Assembly (NCBI GenBank): GCA_963082875.1
Contig: OY720103.1
Span: 10,354,001-10,418,000 of the forward strand
Direction: 5' to 3'
Length of the DNA: 64,000 nt
DNA from: Corella eumyota
Lineage: Eukaryota; Chordata; Ascidiacea; Phlebobranchia; Corellidae
The position numbers were made by a program, and so were the translations under genes. Every line of letters starts with the position of its first letter. Positions within the stretch are counted from its first letter, which is position 1. Positions 13,501 to 22,100 of this stretch are shown piece by piece. The notes beneath the pieces were generated by a model. The model did not search any database. It was not told the origin of the DNA and saw nothing but the letters and a program-made list of their open reading frames with translations.

Positions 13501-14846
13501 GAGCAGTGGAGATTGAACCCACGACCTCATGGTGGTGTAACAAGTGTTCTTACCACTACACCACGCTGCCGGTTAAACGGTATTTTTCTTTTTTGTGTTC
13601 ACTGATTTGTAATTTTGAAAAATAACGGATTACTTAGTTACAAAACTTTTTTCAAGGTTTGTGCTGACACTCCGGTAAGAAATCGCCGAAATATCGAGAA
13701 CGAAAAACTTCATTCTTCTACTCTTGGCCCAATTCAAATCTATAATAAGAATAGGCAACGAAAAGTTTCCCAAAATAGTGAAATTGGTTTGTGTGAAAAG
13801 GTACAAAATATTTATTTGATAAATTTAATTTTTTAATTTATTTAACATGAAAAAAAAGGTTGACTTCATGGCCTAAACATAATGTAACATCAGTTATCCC
13901 AACCCAGTCTTGAGTTAACTTTGGCAGTTAGAGATTTTATAGAGACTATAATTGCCCGGTAATTATGCTGCTGATTAAGTGTTGGCTTAATAATAGTTTG
14001 TACCATTTATAGCACTTTACTAAGGGCTTTACAGCATAAATATAGTGGGGATCGAACCCAGGACCTCATGTATGAAAGCCTTGTGATCTGAAAACTACAC
14101 CAGCATTTTAAAAAACAATATTTTATACTGTCTTTTTTTAAAATTGTTTTTATTTTATGTATAGGATAATGGAGGATGTTCTCATTTTTGTGTAGTTTTC
14201 TCAAGTACAAGTACTTGTGTTTGCCCTGATAATATGCACCTGTCTGCAGATGAAAAAACTTGCTATGGTAAGAAAAAAGTTGAATTTTTGATCTGTTTTT
14301 TTTTGTATTTATTTATCCTCAAAGCAAAAAGTTTTCACTTCACAGCCTAAACATAAAGTAACATTTGTTACCCCAACCCAGTCTTAAGTTGACTTTGGTA
14401 GTTTGGGATATTATAAATTATAATTGCATGAAAGTTAATCTGCTGATTAAGTGCTGGCTCAGCAGAAGTTTATATCGTTTATAGCGCCTTATTTAAAATC
14501 AATACAGCATAAAAGCAGTGGGGATCGAACCCAGGACCTCTTGTAGTGGTGTCAAGTGTTCCAACCACTACAACATGCCATTAATACTGTTTAGAAATAA
14601 CAATTTCATTTTTTTAGTAAATAGATTTATATTTTTAACAGTTTTTTTATTTTTCTTGTACATATTTTGATCCTTAAACTTAATTTTACAGACAGTGGAA
14701 TTGAAATACAAGAATCTTATTCTTTTGCAAGCATCAGCGTGTTAGTTTGTTCTATAACATCAATGTTATTTGCTTTCTTATTTGTTGCTTTTGCGTTAAA
14801 AAAATGTTTGAAACAATCTTTCAAACTTAAAATAATAGATACCTAA
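7598..14846 (+). CDS. Receptor with C-type lectin, ZP and EGF domains
   Basis: Twelve exons: 7598-7694, 8263-8292, 8966-9562, 9996-10104, 10684-10822, 11242-11423, 12246-12414, 12851-12930, 13075-13240, 13657-13800, 14165-14267, 14692-14846. All join in phase to give 656 residues. Residues 1-26 are a signal peptide (MYLGFGLLLTII core). Residues 43-241 form a C-type lectin-like domain (HCIRYGGKLASLPND to NFICEKE) with a Gly/Ser insert; no EPN/QPD or WND calcium-sugar motif is seen. Residues 278-523 form a ZP module (ECSVQFLDIRN, then CGVES, FEFSCVYD, INECWASYSS, DQIYVHCRFEICN). Residues 524-571 contain basic RNRR and RQRK sites, where ZP proteins are commonly cleaved by furin. Residues 572-605 are an EGF domain (DNGGCSHFC...CVCPD). 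A transmembrane helix near 617-639 and a short basic tail follow. It is likely a surface or egg-coat/mucosal matrix protein; ligand and function are unknown. Nearly every intron holds a SINE. Confidence 0.87.
8383..8540 (+). mobile_element. SINE, 3' truncated
   Basis: The head and body up to AATAATATCCCAAACTGAAC are present, then it is cut by low-complexity (TA)n and the next SINE in reverse. It lies in the intron before exon 8966. Confidence 0.8.
8572..8843 (-). mobile_element. SINE, A type, head slightly truncated
   Basis: Begins TTTATCCTCGATGTGGAAAG after a TATATA tail and runs to GTGTGGTGAAGCAAGTG. It is antisense to the receptor gene. Confidence 0.88.
9281..9316 (+). repeat. G-run in lectin exon encoding Gly/Ser insert
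   Basis: Four runs of three or more G (GGG, GGGGGG, GGGGG, GGGG) in 36 coding bases encode a Gly/Ser-rich insert inside the C-type lectin domain. On the coding strand it fits a G-quadruplex pattern, and it is likely to vary in length between individuals. Confidence 0.7.
9640..9925 (-). mobile_element. SINE, A type, near full length
   Basis: TTTTTTTGTATATATCTTTA tail complement, body AGTAACATCAGTTACTCCGA, head complement ending ACCACTACACCATGC. It lies in the intron between exons 8966-9562 and 9996-10104. Confidence 0.93.
10128..10412 (-). mobile_element. SINE, B type
   Basis: Reverse copy with TTTATTCTCGATCTGGGAAG at one end and ACCACTACACCACGC at the other. It lies in the intron before exon 10684. 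Confidence 0.9.
10441..10625 (+). repeat. MITE-like repeat, family M1
   Basis: Shares ACATTTTAATTGT, CAACTAATATTTGC and ACCACAAACAGCAGTTT with related copies near 22026, 41010, 53455 and 63785. Only the last shows clear inverted ends. Confidence 0.65.
10863..11103 (-). mobile_element. SINE, tail missing
   Basis: Reverse copy from CCTAAACATAAAGTAAC through GATTAAGTGCTGGCTCAGCA to a degenerate head. It lies in the intron before exon 11242. Confidence 0.85.
11457..11521 (+). mobile_element. SINE head fragment
   Basis: Short forward fragment around the B box (GGGTTCGATCCCCATTGC), immediately before the complete copy at 11529. Confidence 0.6.
11529..11798 (+). mobile_element. SINE, A type, full length
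   Basis: Head CCGGCAGCATGGTATAGTGG, B box GGGTTCAATC, body AACTGCCACAGGCAACTCGA, tail CATCGAGGATAA. A good reference copy. Repeat M2 begins directly at its 3' end. Confidence 0.95.
11799..12120 (+). repeat. MITE-like repeat, family M2, copy 1
   Basis: About 320 bases, present again in reverse complement at 40641-40960. Its core is an inverted pair, GTAGAAAGTACTA and TAGTACTTTCTAC, about 25 bases apart. Copy ends are ATGTTAGTATGGTTGACAAT and CAGTGACACCAACTT. Confidence 0.85.
12520..12774 (-). mobile_element. SINE, A type, tail degenerate
   Basis: Reverse copy with a short internal duplication of GCAGTTTGAGTTACCTTTA-like sequence, ending ACCACTACACCACACTGCC. It lies in the intron before exon 12851. 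Confidence 0.85.
12965..13056 (-). mobile_element. Old SINE tail fragment
   Basis: Diverged fragment with AACATTTGTTACTTTGATTT and CAGTTTGGGAGATTAT, in the short intron before exon 13075. Confidence 0.6.
13291..13574 (-). mobile_element. SINE, A/B intermediate, full length
   Basis: Runs from TTTATCTTTGATTTG to CACCACGCTGCCGGTT. It has B-like AACATTTGTTACC and an A-like head. Confidence 0.9.
13848..14107 (-). mobile_element. SINE, B type
   Basis: Reverse copy with GGTTGACTTCATGGCCTAAA and ACTACACCAGCAT ends. It occupies the intron before the EGF exon. Confidence 0.87.
14308..14584 (-). mobile_element. SINE, B type
   Basis: TTTATTTATCCTCAAAGC at the tail side and ACCACTACAACATGCC at the head side, in the last intron of the lectin/ZP gene. 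Confidence 0.9.
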
Positions 14847-14943
14847 CTTGAGGGTCATTTAAGCTTCTTTATTCTATACAACATTATTGTAAATTTGGTT
14901 TAATTAAAAAATATTTTATGCAGTAAAAAGCAAATTGTGTTTT

Positions 14944-15533
14944 TTGTATTTGTTTATCCTCAATGTGGAAAGGTTGACTCTACAGACTAAACATAGAGTA
15001 ACATTTGTTACCCTGACCCAGTTTCGATCGACTTTATTAATTCGGGATACAATTAAATATAATTGCCCTTAAATTTATCTTTTAATTTGTTATTTTTGGC
15101 TCGGCAGGGGTTTATGTCATTTAAAGCAGCGGTTGGCAACCGCCGGGCCGTGAGCAGTACGTTACCGGGCCGTATTTTTTTCAGGTTTAATGATTAGAAA
15201 CAGAAACGTATTTTTTTTTATTTGTAAGCTTATTTTGTCGTAGAAACATTTAAAAATGTTTTTTATCGATTTGATGAAGGAATAAATTGCTTTAAACTAA
15301 TTTGCGTCCCTTAAAACATCATTATTAGCTAAACTAATTGATTACTTTCACCCGAAAATGCCCAAAAAATGTTTAAAGGCTGGTCCGCGAAAAAGATTCC
15401 AGTTTTAAATCGGTCCGCAGTGCGAAAAAGGTTGCCGACCCCTGATTTAAAGCACTTTTTTTTGGGCACAACAGTTGGAATCAAACCCTGAACCTCGTGT
15501 AGTGTTATAACCACCACACCATGCTTTCGAAAT
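14944..15533 (-). mobile_element. SINE, B type, split by a hAT-like insertion
   Basis: The tail half lies at 14944-15126 and the head half at 15453-15533. The two halves rejoin perfectly once the 318-bp hAT-like element and one copy of its 8-bp target duplication are removed. Confidence 0.88.
15127..15444. mobile_element. hAT-like MITE, 318 bp, with 8-bp TSD
   Basis: Ends are CAGCGGTTGGCAACC and GGTTGCCGACCCCTG, imperfect terminal inverted repeats of the hAT type. They are flanked on both sides by ATTTAAAG (15119-15126 and 15445-15452). No transposase reading frame, so non-autonomous. Confidence 0.92.
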
Positions 15534-15679
15534 TTTATTTTAAAGAGGATTAATTGATTTGTTTTTGGTGTGGTTTTCTCCAAAGGTAATATAATTAGGC
15601 ATAAGCGTTGTAATAACACTTCAGACTAAAAAATTACCTGTGTATTTACGCAAATTAAATTATTATGTAGTCAAAAAGG

Positions 15680-15687
15680 CCACGTGG
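15680..15687. promoter_or_regulatory. CCACGTGG palindrome upstream of PDI
   Basis: CACGTG-core palindrome about 490 bases before the PDI start. ACGT-core sites of this kind bind XBP1/ATF6-type and bHLH factors. The functional link is inference. Confidence 0.3.
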
Positions 15688-15972
15688 ATTAAGATAATTA
15701 CATTAATACTAATTATAAATACGTGATGTGGCCTTTAAAAAGAGTTACATCATGTTAGCGGGAAGTTATGACATTTTAGAAAAATATGAGAGTAAAAATC
15801 GTGTTTAAATAGGATTTATAGTAAAGTTTTGTTGAATTTAAAGCTATATTTAGTAAATAAAAGTCAACTTAAGACAAACATTTAAATCGCCACGGGCAAA
15901 GTCGCGTAATTCGTAATTAGAAATACGAGAACGGTATTGACATGACGCCGCAGTTCTAGAATCGACTCTGCA

Positions 15973-15991
15973 CCAATTAGATAGTCACACG
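15973..15991 (+). promoter_or_regulatory. ERSE-like element upstream of PDI
   Basis: CCAAT, nine bases, then ACACG. This matches the ER stress response element (CCAAT-N9-CCACG) at all but one position, about 190 bases before the start codon of an ER chaperone gene. Suggestive only. Confidence 0.4.
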
Positions 15992-16179
15992 GATTGTGAC
16001 GTAGACGCTTAGTCAGCGTTTTGAGGCGCCACGTCTGTTGTACATGCATGGTTAGCTAGCTCAAAATCGCTCGACTGATTTTCTATCTCTTTCAAAACCG
16101 ATCGTTTTAGATTCAGACCGTTTTTTTTTAGTCGTATGGTTTATAGTTTTCATCAAGTAGTAACAAAATAACTTAAACA

Positions 16180-19100
16180 ATGAACAGTTTACTTAAAATC
16201 GCCGTCTTAACTTTGTTTCTTGGGCTTAGTTACGCCGCAGAAGAGGATGTTATGGTCTTAACTGAATCTAACTTTGACCAATTTATTAAGGAAAATAAAT
16301 TCGTACTTGTTGAATTTTGTAAGTACTTTTAGGTTTGATAATTTAAAGTCTTGACTTTTGAATAAATTTATAAATTGTAATTAATTGCTGACATTTTGTA
16401 GAAAATATTGTTTTATGTATTTTAAAATAAATTTTTTGGGCGGTATTTGGGTATATAGTTAAGTAGAATTTTTAGTTATTTATATTTTTTTGGTTATGGG
16501 CATTTAACAAAATAAATTTGTTTAACTTATATTCTAATATAAAAAACCGGCAGTGTGGTGTAGTGAGGTACTGGGTTCGATCCCCAATGTTCTTATTCTG
16601 TAACACCTTTCGGTAAAGCACTATATACGGTAGACTCCGAAACTGCCAAAGGCAACTCAAGACTGGGTTGGGGTATCAAACATTACTCAATGTTTAGGTC
16701 GTGAAGTCGACCTTTCCACATTGAGGATAAATTAATATATAAAAAAGTAAAATAGTAGTGGTGGTAGTTTATAGTTTGGTTACATTTAAGATGCTCCATG
16801 GTGCGGACATTGCAAGGCTCTTGCTCCCGAATATGCATCTGCCGCTGGAACACTTAAAGAAGAAGAAATCGAAGCTAGACTTGCAAAGGTCGATGCTACT
16901 GTCGAATCTGCCTTGGGAACCAAATTTGAAGTCAAAGGCTACCCAACTCTTAAATTCTTCAAGAACGGCACTCCATTAGACTACCAAGGTAATCCCTGTT
17001 TTCTTTGGATGATAATTTTTTTGTTTAATTTTCAGACGCGCCATGGTGCGTACACTGTGTTGAGTTAGAAGAGCAATGGGAAATCGCGGCAAAAACTTTA
17101 AAAGACTCGCGACCTGACATTAGGTTAGCTAAAATTGACGGTTCTAAGTACCCTAAGTTAACCGAAAGAATGCAAATTTCTGGCTACCCAGGCATTATTT
17201 TTGCAAAGAATGGCGGGGAAAAAACTATCCATTACACTGGCAAGATATAATAGTGCCTTGTTTAGAAATTGCATGGATAATATAGATTTGGTTAAGGCCC
17301 CAAAAATGTGTGTACAACTATATATGGCTTAATGGTTGATTATTTATAGGTTTTTAATAAATTATAAAGTTTGAGATATTGGTTTTGGTTAAAAAATGGT
17401 GTTAGTTCGTAGTATAACATTGTTTGTATAGTCTGGTAAGAAAGTGAATTAATAATTTACTAAAATGTAAGGTATAAATGGTAAAGGGTTATTTATTAAA
17501 GTTTTAAAGTATGTATATATCAGTTTAATAATGATCTTAAAAATTGTATTCTGTAGTTCTTAAATTTATTTATTTTTCTTACAGTTTTCGTTTAATATCT
17601 CATTATTTTTACGGTTTTAAAAATTTTTTGAAGAAAATATTTTTTTTTTTTGGAGAAAATTTTTTTTTTTTACGGTTTTAAAAATTTTTTGGAGAAGTTT
17701 TTAATTAAATTTTATAAATTATTAGGAGGTCGACAGGCTGCTGATATTGTAAACTGGTTGAAGAAGAAAACTGGACCACCACTGACTCCTCTCACATCTG
17801 AAGAAGAAGTCACCAAATTTAAGGAAAATAACGAAGTCGTGGTTATTGCTCATTTTGCTGTAAGTAAAATCAATTTTTTATTTAATTTTGACAAACGTGG
17901 TGTTATGAATTGAACACTTTATAACGCCTTGGGTTCAATCCCCACTGTTTAAAGTCTAAGAACCGCAAAGTATGGTGCTATAAACGATATGAACTCCTGC
18001 TGAGCCAGCACTTAATCAGCAGCATAATTATCGGGCAATTATAATCTATAATATCTCAAACTGCCACAGGCAACTCGAGACTGGGTCAGGGTAACAAATG
18101 TAGCCCAATATTTGGCCATAATTCTGCCTTCCCAATTTAAGGATTATATATATAGTGCTAAATGTAAATTTAACACATTAGGCAATTAATTCTTATATTC
18201 ATTACCGATTTTCCACTCCCAAAAAAGGAAAATTAATAAATTTCCTTTTCGGTTTCATTCATTTCCTAGTTATATTCATTTCAATAATTTATCGTCGTAA
18301 CACGAGACTTCCTTTCTGCTAGGATGCCGAATCAGATAATGCGCAAACCTACACCAAAGTTGCCGACAGTATTGATGACGTGCCATTCGGTCTTGTCACC
18401 GACGCTGACGTGGCAAAATTCGCTGATGTAGCCGCTGATCAAGTCGTCGTTTTCAAACAAGTGAGTTTTAGATATTTTATTTTTTTGTAATTTTTTTTTA
18501 TTATATTGAAATTTGCGTAAGGGTCTTACATGGAAGCATAAGAGAAAAACAGTCGTTTTTAGGGGGTAAAAAATGGGTTTAATTCTTAACCCCCTTTTAT
18601 TTAAAAATTAGAGTAACTATTAATTTACAATATTTCGTATGAATAAGTAACCTCTTTAAAATTGGTCACATATAGTTACAACCCCTATTCGTTAAGTGCC
18701 CTATGCTTCTACATAAGGTCCCAGTAATTTTATATTATGTGTTACTCAATATTGTAATTTAATGCTTATAAGACTAAGCCAGAAATCGTAGAAAAGATTG
18801 CAAGTACGGACATTAAACAAGAAAAATTAAAAGCCTGGTTATGTCGCGAAACTGCCGATCTTGTTCAAGAAATGACAGAAGAGGTTTTAAAAGAAAATGG
18901 GAACTGGTTTAGATAGCCTAGAGAATGTTATAGATGGAATTGTTTGATTTTGGGATAGGCGTAAATAAAAATATTCTGAAAAAATGACAAAAATTACTTT
19001 TAAAACTTGAAAAAAAATTGGATTTTTTGTTCTCAAAATTTTGGTTAGAAAACTTGTCATTTTTTCAGTTTATAATAACCTAAACTAACTACTGGTAAAG

Positions 19101-22100
19101 GGATTGCATGTATATAGCTCTGTAGTTAATTTTTTACCTTAAATTAGTTTGATGAAGGACGTGCTGACTTTGACGGAGAAGTTTCTGATGAAGAAGCATT
19201 GTCAGCTTTTGTTAAAGGTAACCAATTGAGATTGGTAACTGAATTCACGCCGGAGGTAATTTAAAAATGTATTTTTTTGTATTTATTTATATTTAATGCG
19301 AGAAGGTCGACTTCACCGCCTAAATATAGAGTAACATTTGTTACTTTGACCCAGTCTTAAGTTGACTTTGATGGTTCGGGATATTTTAGATTAAAATTGC
19401 CCGATAATTGAACTGCTGATTAAGCGCTGGCTCAGCAGGAGTTTATACCTTTTGTATTGCTTTAATTAAGGACACTTTAGCATGAAAGCAGTGGGAATCG
19501 AACCCAAGACCTTTCATAGTGAACCCAAATGTTCTTACAATTAAACTATGCTATTTTTCATTAATATAACTGTAGTTAACTGCATGCAAATATAATATAG
19601 TTGGATTTTTATTATTAACTTGGTTGTGGTATACTAGGGTATTAGGTTTTTTATATATAAAGGTTAATTTTTTTAATAAATCCACAATAATAATAATAGT
19701 ATTTAAATAAAAATTTTTTAAATTTAAATAATATTAAACCCCTTTTTAATATTAACTTTTTGAATTTATATTAAATCCATTTTTTTGCCAAAAATTTTTT
19801 TAATTTTAAAATCTTGATATTATCTTGCTTTCTCAATTTTTGCTCTTTAAATCTACCAGACTGCTCCCAAGATCTTTGGAGGAGAAGTGGAGGTCCACAA
19901 TCTTCTTTTTATTGCAAAATCGAGCCCACAATTTGATGAACTTTTGGCCGCTTTTACTGAATCTGCTAAAGTATTCAAAGGAAAGGTAGGACTTTAAATT
20001 TAAAAATAATTTAATTTATTTTTTGTTTTATTATTTTTACAATTTTTGCCAATTTTATTTTTTTAATTTTTTTCCTATTTTTTTAAATTAGAATTTTTAA
20101 TATTTTTGTCTTTTTTACTATTTCAAATTTTTATTGCATTTTTTTTTCAAAATTTTTTCTCCTCCTTAGGTCCTCTTCATCTTTATTGATTCTGACGAAG
20201 AAGACAACAAGAGAGTCATGGAGTTCTTCGGACTTACAGAAGAAGATGTCCCCGACTACAGGATCATCAAGATGGCCGACAACATGGCCAAATTTAAACC
20301 AGACACCAAGGAACTTACAACCGAAGCTATCACTGAATTCACCAACAGCGTTGTAGAAGGAAAAACTAAGGTAAACATTTTTTTTGTATATCTTTATCCT
20401 CGATGTGGGAAAGTCGAATGTGCGACTTAAACATAGAGTAACATCAGTTACTCCGAACCAGTCTCGAGTTTCCTGTGGCAGTTTAAGATATTATAAAGAC
20501 TATAATTGCCCGGTAATTATGCTGCTGATTAAGTGCTGGCTCAGCAGAAGTTCATATGGTTTATAGCGCCTTACTCAAGGGCGCTACAGCATGAAGTCAG
20601 TGGGGATTGAACCCACGGTTATTATTGATTATTATTGCTTGATAATTGATCTACTGATTGGTTTTTGGCTTAGCAGGAGTTTCTACCATTTAAAGTACCC
20701 TACTCAAGGGTGCTACAAAATTAAAAAGTCAGATTGTTTGAGTAGTTAAAACACTTGGATTTACTACATAATGTCTGGGGTTTGATCCCAACTGCTTTAA
20801 TGCTGTAGCACTCTTAAATAAGGCAATATAAACAGTATAAACTTTTGCCAAGCCACCAAAATAAGCTAGTGACTGGGTCAGGGTAACAAATGTTACTCTA
20901 TGTTTAGTTCGTAAAGAAGTTGGCCTTTCCACATCGAGGATAAAAAAAATAAAAAAGTTGTTTAATGAATTTTATTTTTTTAACTTTTCACAGAGACATT
21001 TAATGAGTGCTGCTTTACCAGAAGATTGGAACAGCAAACCAGTTCACACTTTGGTTGGATCCAACTTTAAAGAAGTTGCCTACAACAAGGACAAAAAAGT
21101 TTTCGTTGAATTTTGTAAGTTTTAGCAGTCATTTTATTCAAACTAATTTTGTCAGTTGGTTAATTTTGTACTTTTTACAAAGTTACGGTGCTGGCATCGT
21201 GGTGTAGGGGTTCGAACACTTGGCTTGACTACAAAAGGCTCTGGGTTCGACTCCCACTGCTTTTATGCAGTAGCACTTTTGAGTAATGTCCTATATACAG
21301 TATAAACTCCTGCTGAGCCAACACTTAATCAGCAGTATAATTCCAGGCAATTATAATTGATAATATCCCAAACTGCAAAAGTCAACTTGAGACTGGGTCA
21401 GGGTAACAAATGTTACTTTATGTTCAGGCTGTTTAATCAGTCTTCCCACATCGAGGATAAAAAATTGAACAAAAAAAGCCACTTTTTTTTTTTGTATTTT
21501 ACATGCTGGTATGTATTTAACAGATGCACCGTGGTGCCTACATAGTCAAAAATTAACGCCAGTTATAGAGAAATTGGCGAAAGTTTATCGCGCAAATCCT
21601 GGCGTAGTAATTGCAAAAGTTGACGGCACTAAAAATGACATTGAAGGAATTAAAATGTTGGCTTTTCCAACTTTACTTCTTTTTCCTGGTGGAAAAAATT
21701 TAAGAGTAAGACGGATTAGTTTAGAAAAATCGATTTTTATGCGCTAGCATATAAATAAAGTTTGGGTTCATTTTAAATGGGAAAAATAACTTAGTTTGTT
21801 TTATCTTTTATTTAAAAGATATTTCTGATTTAGAATTACTTATAATCATTAATAAAAGATTAAACTGGCTCATTTTTAGTATTATAAACTTTAATAATTA
21901 GTGAGAAAATTAGTGGTTCTGCATTAAAACTAAAAATTATAATTTAAAAATTTTTTTTCGTTTAATATTTTGTTCTAATTTTAAAAAAATCACATTTTTA
22001 AAATGATTTGGTTAGGGTATATCCTGCCCCGCGGTTGAAATTTTAATTGTTTCAACATGGTTGCAACTCTCAACTAATATTTGCCAGCGATATTTCACCT

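Larger units (their letters stand above)
14847..16179. other. Intergenic region upstream of PDI
   Basis: Holds the 3' UTR of the receptor gene, a SINE split by a hAT-like element (14944-15533), then about 640 bases of less AT-rich DNA with CACGTG and TGACGT motifs leading to the PDI start codon. Confidence 0.6.
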
